From the NCBI GenBank assembly GCA_036405975.1, contig DASWWM010000026.1:1-38923 (forward strand): a DNA stretch of 38,923 nt. Reading direction: 5' to 3'. Under the pieces are notes generated by a model. It searched no databases, was not told where the DNA came from, and worked only from the letters and a program-made list of their open reading frames with translations. Source of the DNA: VEQN01 sp036405975 (lineage in GTDB: Bacteria; Patescibacteriota; Minisyncoccia; Phycocordibacterales; CAIZLB01). This document shows, piece after piece, positions 24,411-31,449 of this stretch. How positions within the stretch are numbered: position 1 is the stretch's first letter; each line of letters opens with the position of its first letter. The translations under genes were made by a program, and so were the position numbers.

Positions 24411-25162
24411 ATTCCCTTTTACAAATAAGCCAGGCACCGTCACTGGCATTTGAAGTATTCGTCATCTCATTCATAGGCGGCTTGCTGCCTGCGCTCGTCT
24501 GGCTGTGGTTCTGGATGCATGAAAGCCACGACCATAAGGAGCCCAGGAGCGTGCTCTGGCTGACATTCCTCTTCGGAATGGCCGGGGTATTTCTCGTATT
24601 TCCCCTTCAAGCACTCATGGGATACATGCTTGGCGAGCCTCTGAACAGCACCAGCAAGACCCAGACATTCATATGGGCAGGCCTCGAGGAGCTCATCAAG
24701 TACCTATGTGCACTTGCGATCGCCTTGCGAATACGAAAAGGCGTTTTTGACGAGCCGATCGATGCATTCGTATACCTCATGACAGCAGCGCTCGGGTTCT
24801 CCGCTCTTGAGAACATGCTTTATCTCATAGACCCGCTGCTCAAGGGCGAGACACTCATAAGCCTCATGACAGGAAACCTTAGATTCATGGGAGCAAACCT
24901 TCTCCATGTCGCATCCTCAGGAGTCCTTTCGCTCTTCATTGGAATGGCATACTACAAACCGTCATATATTCGAAAATTCTGGACGCTTATAGGCCTTCTG
25001 GTAGCAACCGTATTGCACGCGCTCTTCAACTTACTTATAATATGGATATCGGAAGCAGGGGCGGAAAAAGGAATGATCTTTGTCGCCTTCTCGTACGTAT
25101 GGATCACGCTGATCATACTCATCCTTGCACTTGAAAAAGTGAAGACCATTAAAGAATTTTAA
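24398..25162 (+). CDS. PrsW-family intramembrane metalloprotease-like protein
   Basis: 254 residues with about eight membrane helices. The PrsW/CPBP-type conserved positions are visible: AGLEELIKYLCALAIAL (Glu-Glu...Lys), ALGFSALENMLYL (Glu), NLLHVASSGVLSL and VATVLHALFNLLI (His residues). In Bacillus, PrsW cleaves the anti-sigma factor RsiW; the target here is unknown, and no sigma or anti-sigma gene is in the window. It overlaps the valS end by 13 nt in another frame, so translation is probably coupled, and hsp20 follows after 10 nt. Sharing a transcript with a small heat-shock protein hints at a stress role, which is inference. Confidence 0.88.
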   Translation: MDILNSLLQISQAPSLAFEVFVISFIGGLLPALVWLWFWMHESHDHKEPRSVLWLTFLFGMAGVFLVFPLQALMGYMLGEPLNSTSKTQTFIWAGLEELIKYLCALAIALRIRKGVFDEPIDAFVYLMTAALGFSALENMLYLIDPLLKGETLISLMTGNLRFMGANLLHVASSGVLSLFIGMAYYKPSYIRKFWTLIGLLVATVLHALFNLLIIWISEAGAEKGMIFVAFSYVWITLIILILALEKVKTIKEF

Positions 25163-25172
25163 AATACTGAAC

Positions 25173-25658
25173 ATGAAAAAGAGATCTTTTTTTGAAAGGC
25201 TGACAGGCAGCGTAAATATCGACGAGGACGAACTGTTCCAGCCTGAGGAGATCGAGGAAGAGGTCCAGGAAATCCGACGGCCGAGCCTCCAGTCAAGCAA
25301 GTCATCATGGATGGAAGAGCAGGCCGGCGAAGGCGAGCTCTCTGTCGACGTGTACCAGACACCAGATGAAATCATCGTAAGGGCCCTAGTTCCAGGAGTT
25401 CGAAAGGACGATATGGACATCTCCATCTCCCGAGACTCAATCACCCTTCGGGGCTCACGACGAGAGGAGCGGACAGTCTCAGACCAAGATTATATCGTTC
25501 AGGAACTCTACTGGGGCTCATTCTCTCGAACGGTCCGACTTCCGCATGAAGTGGACATCGAGCATGCAGAGGCAGTCGAGAGCCAGGGCGTTCTCACCAT
25601 CAAGCTTCCCCGGGTCGACAAGGACCGACAGACGAAGCTTAGAATCAAGTCCGTTTAG
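25173..25658 (+). CDS. Hsp20/alpha-crystallin family small heat-shock protein
   Basis: 161 residues. An acidic, probably disordered N-terminal arm (1-55) precedes the alpha-crystallin domain at about 56-150: GELSVDVYQTPDEIIVRALVPGV, DMDISISRDSITLRGSR, YWGSFSRTVRLPHEVD and GVLTIKLPR. The last segment ends with a KLRIKSV tail, where the usual IxI/V anchor resembles IKSV. It should hold unfolding proteins for refolding chaperones in the cytosol. No CIRCE-type inverted repeat precedes it; it sits 10 nt after the prsW-like gene and ends before a terminator shared with rpsP. Confidence 0.93.
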   Translation: MKKRSFFERLTGSVNIDEDELFQPEEIEEEVQEIRRPSLQSSKSSWMEEQAGEGELSVDVYQTPDEIIVRALVPGVRKDDMDISISRDSITLRGSRREERTVSDQDYIVQELYWGSFSRTVRLPHEVDIEHAEAVESQGVLTIKLPRVDKDRQTKLRIKSV

Positions 25659-25739
25659 CCCACCCTTTTGCCTTTTCATCCCAAAAAAACTTTCACGACA
25701 AAGAATCAGATGGGCAAAATTGAATAAGGTTGACCAAAG

Positions 25740-25767
25740 AAAAAACCCACTCATTGGTGGGTTTTTT
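25740..25767. terminator. Bidirectional terminator between hsp20 and rpsP
   Basis: Eleven-bp symmetric stem AAAAAACCCAC (25740-25750) with GTGGGTTTTTT (25757-25767), loop TCATTG; A/T runs on both sides serve both convergent genes. Confidence 0.92.
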
Positions 25768-25782
25768 CTTTTAAGGAGTTTG

Positions 25783-26082
25783 TTATGCTGCGACTTCTTC
25801 TTTCTTTGGAACCGACTTCTTTGGAAGCACGTTCTTCTTCTTTCCTTCGACAACCTTGTTGACGACGAGGAGGTTATGAGCAGTGTCTGAGACCTGCGCA
25901 CCCTTTGACATCCAGTGCTTGATCCGATCTGCCTTGAGGATAGTTCCGTCCTTTCGGAAGCTGTGTGAACCGAGAATTTCTAAGAATTTGCCGCTCTGAG
26001 CTGCATTTTTTGAGTCTGTAAGGACAAGCCGGAATGACGGCTCGTTTTTTCGCCCTACTCGCTGAAGTCGTATCATTAACAT
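25783..26082 (-). CDS. rpsP: 30S ribosomal protein S16
   Basis: 99 residues. MIRLQRVGRKNEPSFRLVLTDSKNAAQSGKFLEILGSH and DRIKHWMSKGAQVSDTAHNLL are the S16 core, followed by a Lys-rich tail. S16 is an early 30S assembly protein. Two in-frame ATGs exist (26082 and 26076); the second gives the more usual MIRLQR start, the first is kept because TACTAT (26093-26098, minus strand) lies 10 nt upstream. It stands alone, without the usual rimM-trmD-rplS neighbours. Confidence 0.95.
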   Translation of the reverse strand: MLMIRLQRVGRKNEPSFRLVLTDSKNAAQSGKFLEILGSHSFRKDGTILKADRIKHWMSKGAQVSDTAHNLLVVNKVVEGKKKNVLPKKSVPKKEEVAA

Positions 26083-26231
26083 AAGTGGATAGATAGTATC
26101 AAAAAGGCCTTATAACGTCAATCACCCAGTTCAGCGGGCAAAAAGCCCTTCAGACGGCCTGATACGGCCCTGAAATGACCCAGGAGCCCGATATGCAGGC
26201 TGCCTGATTTCTGGTAGCATATAAGCCATAT

Positions 26232-28355
26232 ATGAACAATAAACTCATTGGGACAATATCCCTAAATGCCAAAGGAAAAGGCTTCGTGGAGGTCGAGGGA
26301 CGAGAGGAGGATATTCCAGTCGAATCCTACGACATTCTGACTGCCCTACCGGGCGATACAGTCGAGGTAGAGCTCTACAAGGGCTTCAGAGGCGCTGAAT
26401 ACGGCAAAGTGCTCCGAATCACCGAGAGACGCAAGACACAGTTCGTAGGGACCCTCATAAAGGGCGAAAACACCTCTTGGTATAACCAGGACCCTGAAGG
26501 ATACAGCGACATCAAGGACACCTTCGTTTTGGCTCCAGACGACCGACGGGCAAACGTTATCATCAAGGTCTCATCTCCTGACGCTCGAGAAAGCGTAAAG
26601 GCCATCGCCAGCATCGACTTCGAGAACTGGGCCCTGAGGGACGGACGAGTGCCTCCAGGAACCCTTCTTCGGGTTATCGGAGAAAAGGGCGAGAACAATG
26701 CCGAGATGGAATCAATCGTTCTTGAACGAGGATTCGATACGACATTTGACGAAGAAGTGATCGCGCAGGCAGAAGATGCAGCAAAGGAATACAGCTCGCT
26801 CGCTCCTTCAGCCGAAGAGCTCGCTTCACGCCGAGACATGCGAGGCGTCTTCACCGCGACAATCGACCCATTCGATGCCAAAGACTTCGATGACGCCCTC
26901 TCCATCCGACCGCTCAAGCCCGAAGAGCGACGACTTTGGTCACATGATACAAAGAGCTACAGTGGCGCAGAACTTCCTGATGCTTTCTATGAAGTCGGTA
27001 TCCATATCGCTGACGTAGCTCACTATGTACGACCAGGAACGGCGCTCGACCAGGAAGCAAGGCGGCGAGCATTCTCTGTGTACCTTGTGGACCGAACAAT
27101 TCCGATGCTTCCATCCGTTCTCTCAAACGGCATGTGCAGCTTGAACCCGCATGAGGACCGATTCGCCTTCTCTGCCATTTTCACCATGACAAAAGACGGG
27201 CATATCTTGGACAAATGGTTTGGCCGAACAATCATCCATTCTGACAAGCGATTCTCATACGAAGAGGCGCAAGAAGTGCTGGACAAAGTGACGCTCAAGA
27301 AGCCGTTTACTGAGGACGGAACGTTCGACGAATCAATGATTGATCCGAACAACCCTAATGCATGGAGACAAGCACCTTATGCGGTCGAACTTGTTGAATT
27401 CAACCGACTTGCAAAGGAAATGCTCAAGGGACGAAAAGAAAAGGGATCAATCGATTTCGAAACGACGGAGATCAAGTTCAAGCTCGATGAGCTCGGCCGA
27501 CCTATCGCTGTATACAAGAAGGAACGACTCGATGCACATAAGCTTGTAGAGGAGTACATGCTTCTCGCCAACCGAGAAGTTGCAGAGTTCGTCTCAAAGC
27601 GAAACAAGGAGATCAAGACTGAGAAGTCGGGCGTATACCGAGTGCACAATTCTCCTGACCATGACCGACTTCAGGAACTGGGTATCTTCGTCCGGGCGCT
27701 CGGATTCGACTTCAACCCTACCAAGAATGTTTCTCCAAAGGATATCCAGAAGCTTCTTCTCGAAATCGAAGGTTCGCCCGCTGAGCCAATCATTAAGGTC
27801 GCGACGCTTCGCTCAATGGCCAAGGCGACATATTCGACTGCGAATACGGGCCACTTCGGTCTTGCATTCGAATTTTATACGCAGTTCACATCCCCTATCC
27901 GACGATACCCCGACCTTATGGTTCACAGGATTCTCGCCCTTCTTCTTGAAGGAAAGACTGTGCCCCAGCAGATGGCCGTGACCCTTGAGAAAATCTGCAT
28001 GGATTCTTCACGACGGGAAGTCGAGGCAGCAGACGCAGAACGGGCTTCAGTGAAATACAAGCAGGTAGAGTACATGATGAATAAGATCGGCCAGACATTC
28101 GATGCGACGGTTTCAGGAGTCGCAGAATGGGGCATGTATGTCGAAGAGCCTGAAGCAAAAGCCGAAGGACTTATCCGGCTCAAGGATCTCAAGCCGGATG
28201 ACTTCTACAGCGTCGACCAGAAGAACTACCGAGTCGTTGGTCAGAATACCAAGACCGAGTTCAATATCGGCGACAAGGTCAAGGTGAAGCTCATCAACGC
28301 TGATCTCGATGCGAAGATGCTCGATTTCCAGCTCGTGGTTCCGCAGAAGGCATAG
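26232..28355 (+). CDS. rnr: Ribonuclease R (RNB-family exoribonuclease)
   Basis: 707 residues. N-terminal OB/cold-shock regions (about 1-180) include GKGFVEVEGREEDIPV; the RNB catalytic domain follows with DPFDAKDFDDALSI (acidic metal-binding residues, about 214-227), EVGIHIADVAHYVRPG, LPSVLSNGMCSLNPHEDRFAFS and YTQFTSPIRRYPDLMVHR. A C-terminal S1 domain spans about 620-705. It degrades structured RNA 3' to 5', and can help tmRNA-linked decay and rRNA quality control. TATAAG (26220-26225) lies 6 nt before the ATG, implying a leaderless message. A bidirectional terminator follows. Confidence 0.95.
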   Translation: MNNKLIGTISLNAKGKGFVEVEGREEDIPVESYDILTALPGDTVEVELYKGFRGAEYGKVLRITERRKTQFVGTLIKGENTSWYNQDPEGYSDIKDTFVLAPDDRRANVIIKVSSPDARESVKAIASIDFENWALRDGRVPPGTLLRVIGEKGENNAEMESIVLERGFDTTFDEEVIAQAEDAAKEYSSLAPSAEELASRRDMRGVFTATIDPFDAKDFDDALSIRPLKPEERRLWSHDTKSYSGAELPDAFYEVGIHIADVAHYVRPGTALDQEARRRAFSVYLVDRTIPMLPSVLSNGMCSLNPHEDRFAFSAIFTMTKDGHILDKWFGRTIIHSDKRFSYEEAQEVLDKVTLKKPFTEDGTFDESMIDPNNPNAWRQAPYAVELVEFNRLAKEMLKGRKEKGSIDFETTEIKFKLDELGRPIAVYKKERLDAHKLVEEYMLLANREVAEFVSKRNKEIKTEKSGVYRVHNSPDHDRLQELGIFVRALGFDFNPTKNVSPKDIQKLLLEIEGSPAEPIIKVATLRSMAKATYSTANTGHFGLAFEFYTQFTSPIRRYPDLMVHRILALLLEGKTVPQQMAVTLEKICMDSSRREVEAADAERASVKYKQVEYMMNKIGQTFDATVSGVAEWGMYVEEPEAKAEGLIRLKDLKPDDFYSVDQKNYRVVGQNTKTEFNIGDKVKVKLINADLDAKMLDFQLVVPQKA

Positions 28356-28396
28356 GCAAACCATGTTGCCACCAGCCTGAATGGACAGCATCTGAC

Positions 28397-28433
28397 AAAA
28401 GCGGACATGACAAAGTTGTTATGTCCGCTTTTT
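28397..28433. terminator. Bidirectional terminator after rnr
   Basis: Twelve-bp stem AAAAGCGGACAT (28397-28408) with ATGTCCGCTTTT (28421-28432), 12-nt loop. T-runs on both strands serve rnr and the convergent propeller gene. A further GC-rich hairpin CTCCCCGT/ACGGGGAG (28448-28475) lies between it and the stop at 28483. Confidence 0.88.
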
Positions 28434-28482
28434 AATTCCTCATGCCTCTCCCCGTAATGACGGGACAACGGGGAGGATTCAA

Positions 28483-31356
28483 TTAGTTGCCAATTTTCAA
28501 AAACCCTCTCGTAACGGGACCGAAGTATCCCACTGCGGGAGAGATGCCGTTCGCCGCCTGGAACCGGGAGAGGGCCGAGCGGGTAGCCGGGCCGAAGTAC
28601 GTCGTCTCGTTTCCCGCCGAGCCAGGCTGCGGAGCCGGGGCGAGCGAAAACCCCTTGTTGTTCAGGAACCGCTGCAAGGCCTGTACGTCTGCGCCCGTCG
28701 AGCCAAGCATCAGGTTCCTGGTGAAGGCCGAAGCCCCGATCGCGGACACTTGCGCTTCTGCGGTCCCGGAGATGCTGCTGGCGGGACATGCCGTGCCAGT
28801 CCTCGTACTGAACGCATTGCCAGGAGCACATCCTGTATCTGCAGGATCAGCAACCAGTGCCAGCCCGAAGATGCGCGCAACCTCGGCCTGGGAGATCGCT
28901 GCCGAAGAGACTGCGGTTCGGGCTGCGGAATGATTTGCAGAAACAATGGCAGGTGACGAGGATGAGGCAACTTCAGGCTCAGGTGTGCCGTCTGACAATG
29001 AGAACGTGACAATTCGGCTGTTGCTGTAATCGGCCACATAGAGAATGTCCCTGGTGTCATCAAAAAATGCTCCGCGAACACCACTCATGCCCGATTGCGT
29101 TGTGGCAGCCGCCGCAGTCGTAAAGCCTGCCTGACCGAGCACGTAGCTGGCGTCCATGCCGTTCGCGATGCCGTTCGAGAGGTCGAAGACCTTGACGCGG
29201 TGTCCGGCCGTATCAGCCACGAAGAGCAAGTCGTGCTTGTCGCTGTATCCAACCCCTTGCGGAAGCCTGAGTCCCGCAAGGCCGTTGGCTTGAGTACCTG
29301 TCACAAAGTCAGGTTGGCCGATGACGTATGTTGCTGGCATATTGTCTGAGATTGCGCCCGAAACATCGAAGACGGAAACTCGACTCGCTGTGGATATTTG
29401 TGCTACGAACAAGTATCCGTTCTCCGTATCAAATGCGAGACCGACAGGCTGTCTCGTGCTTGACTGCGTCACTGCTGCCACATTGCTTGTAAAGTCTGCC
29501 TGGCCGAGAACATACGAGGCGTCCATGCCGTTGGTAATCCCGTTCGAGAGGTCGAAGACCTTGATTTTGTTAGCTCCGAGCTCTGTCACGTAAAGCCTTT
29601 CCAGCGAAGGATCATAAATCGCATCGTAACTATTATTCAAGTTTGACTGCGTAAAAATATTAAAAGTCGTAACGTATGTATCAAAGTCCGGCTGTCCGAG
29701 CACGTAGCTGGCGTCCATGCCGTTGGCGATCCCGTTCGAGAGGTCGAAGACGGTGATTCGATGGGACTGCACAATAAAAAGTCTCTCATTCTCTGCATCG
29801 TATTCGAGACCTCTCGGCAAAGTCAACCCTGAAGCACCGAGTCCGGCACTGTTGGTATTGAAGCTTGCCTGTCCGAGCACGTAGTCAGGGAGACTGTCGA
29901 TGAGCGTATTGTCAGGATTCAGGTTGTAAACAAGTACACGGTTATTCGTTTCGTCGGTTGCAAAGAGGCGCTTTCCGATAATATCCATCTCTATCTTTCT
30001 CGGATCTACCAAACCGAACCTGTTCGGACCGTTGTTCGTTCCGCTTTTCGCAAATGACTGGGTGATGCCGCCATCCTCGAACTGGCCAAGCACGCCGACT
30101 GCCTCCATGCCATTGGTGATGCCACCCGACAAATCAAAGATCATGATACGGTTATTGCCCGCATCAGACACATACAATCGCTCGTTCGCAGAGTCATGGG
30201 ATACCGTATACGGACTTCGCAAACCGGACTGCGAAGTAGAGGCTGCCGCCGAGATGAAGTCCGGCTGCCCCAGCACGTAGCTCGCGTTCATGCCGTTGGT
30301 GATGCCGCTCGAGAGGTCGAAAATCTTGATACGGTTACCTGTAGCTTCCGCCGCAAACAGCAAGCCTGAAGACTCATCGTAGTCCATGTTCACAAGACGG
30401 TTGAATCCTGCCTGAGTGTTTGCGGCCACACCGGTAGTAAAACCTGCCTGTCCGATTACATTCGCGGCATCCATGCCGTTCGTGATGCCGTTCGAGAGGT
30501 CGAAGACGGAGATTCGATTGGCACCGAAATCTTGAGCGACAAAAAGTAATTCATGCACCGAGTCGTATGCAAGACCTTTTGGCTCTCGCAAACCTGCCTG
30601 TGTAACAGCTGCCGCCGCAGACGTGAAGCCAGCTTGCCCGATCACATATGACGCATCCATGCCGTTCGTGATGCCGTTCGAGAGGTCGAAAATTTTTACC
30701 CTATTGGCATTCGTTTCCGCAACAAAAAGAAGCCTGCTGGCTGCATCGTAAGCCAGAGCATGTGCCCTGGTGAGTCCATTTTGGGTGTTTGCCGTTGCAT
30801 TTGATGTGAAGTCCGGCTGCCCCAGCACGTAGCTCGCGTTCATGCCGTTGGTGATGCCGCTCGAGAGGTCGAAGACCAGGACCCTATTGTTTAGGCTGTC
30901 TCCGACGAATAGCAGGTCTTGGTTTGAATCAAACTCCAAGCTGAAGACACCGTACATCCCGGATCGCGTTGCTGTTGCAACATTCGTATTGAAATCAGGC
31001 TGGCCGAGGACGTAGTCAGGGAGACTGTCGACGAGGTCGCCGTTCGAATCGAGGTCATATACAAGAACGCGGTTATTCGTCCATTCTGACACGAACAGCC
31101 GGTTATTGTCCGAATCAACATACGTATCATAGGGCGTATTGAATCCGTACTTGCTCGGACCATTGTTCGAACCACTTTTGGTAAACAAGCCTGTAGCCAA
31201 GTCATCATCAAACTGTCCGATTACCCCCGTAGCATTCATGCCGTTGGTGATGCTTAGACCAGCCGCATGCACAGTAGAAATGTTTGTCTGAATCAATAAG
31301 AGTGCTGCTGTGATGAAAACAGAGAAAAGGTCCTTAAGGATTCTACGAAATACCAT
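28483..31356 (-). CDS. Secreted twin NHL beta-propeller protein with C-terminal peptidoglycan-binding domain
   Basis: 957 residues. A signal peptide covers about 1-32 (cleavage near VHAAG). Twelve repeats of about 60 residues follow, each with a NRVxVFDL strand, a GITNGMxASYVLGQxxF segment and an LFVA strand. They form two sets of six: set A (about 45-410) opens with GVIGQFDDD...NNGPSKYGFNTP, set B (about 420-788) with GVLGQFEDG...NNGPNRFGLVDP. This predicts two six-bladed propellers. A linker leads to a paired-Cys segment (825-858: IFG...ADTGC...AFS..TG..C) and a PG_binding_1 domain (880-955). No catalytic motif was found; ligand binding or adhesion at the cell surface is inferred. The start has TATAAA 6 nt upstream with TTGCAC 16 nt further. 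It is paralogous to the gene at 33961-37062, with smc between. Confidence 0.9.
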   Translation of the reverse strand: MVFRRILKDLFSVFITAALLLIQTNISTVHAAGLSITNGMNATGVIGQFDDDLATGLFTKSGSNNGPSKYGFNTPYDTYVDSDNNRLFVSEWTNNRVLVYDLDSNGDLVDSLPDYVLGQPDFNTNVATATRSGMYGVFSLEFDSNQDLLFVGDSLNNRVLVFDLSSGITNGMNASYVLGQPDFTSNATANTQNGLTRAHALAYDAASRLLFVAETNANRVKIFDLSNGITNGMDASYVIGQAGFTSAAAAVTQAGLREPKGLAYDSVHELLFVAQDFGANRISVFDLSNGITNGMDAANVIGQAGFTTGVAANTQAGFNRLVNMDYDESSGLLFAAEATGNRIKIFDLSSGITNGMNASYVLGQPDFISAAASTSQSGLRSPYTVSHDSANERLYVSDAGNNRIMIFDLSGGITNGMEAVGVLGQFEDGGITQSFAKSGTNNGPNRFGLVDPRKIEMDIIGKRLFATDETNNRVLVYNLNPDNTLIDSLPDYVLGQASFNTNSAGLGASGLTLPRGLEYDAENERLFIVQSHRITVFDLSNGIANGMDASYVLGQPDFDTYVTTFNIFTQSNLNNSYDAIYDPSLERLYVTELGANKIKVFDLSNGITNGMDASYVLGQADFTSNVAAVTQSSTRQPVGLAFDTENGYLFVAQISTASRVSVFDVSGAISDNMPATYVIGQPDFVTGTQANGLAGLRLPQGVGYSDKHDLLFVADTAGHRVKVFDLSNGIANGMDASYVLGQAGFTTAAAATTQSGMSGVRGAFFDDTRDILYVADYSNSRIVTFSLSDGTPEPEVASSSSPAIVSANHSAARTAVSSAAISQAEVARIFGLALVADPADTGCAPGNAFSTRTGTACPASSISGTAEAQVSAIGASAFTRNLMLGSTGADVQALQRFLNNKGFSLAPAPQPGSAGNETTYFGPATRSALSRFQAANGISPAVGYFGPVTRGFLKIGN
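28993..31224 (-). repeat. Twelve tandem propeller-blade repeats, first paralogue
   Basis: In-frame repeats of about 170-190 nt. The segment encoding FDLSxGITNGMxASYVLGQ is almost identical in DNA between several blades (for example near 30261-30320 and 30821-30880) and is shared with the second paralogue, while the rest of each blade has diverged. Confidence 0.85.
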
Positions 31357-31390
31357 TACTTATTTATATCATTCGTAGAAAATGGTGCAA
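31341..31390 (-). promoter_or_regulatory. Promoter of first propeller gene inside a 9-bp inverted repeat
   Basis: On the minus strand TTGCAC (31385-31390), 16-nt spacer, TATAAA (31363-31368), then 6 nt to the ATG. TTCTACGAA (31341-31349) and TTCGTAGAA (31372-31380) form a perfect inverted repeat that flanks the -10 and the start codon, a possible operator or an RNA/DNA stem. Confidence 0.6.
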
Positions 31391-31449
31391 CCAGGTTTTT
31401 ATACATAGAAAAAAGTTGCCAAGATTGCCGGAGCGAACTTTTACGCCTC

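Noticed and set aside
28448..28475. GC-rich hairpin as the main terminator of the first propeller gene
   Set aside because: No T-run follows on the minus strand; the hairpin at 28397-28433 has one and is the better candidate.
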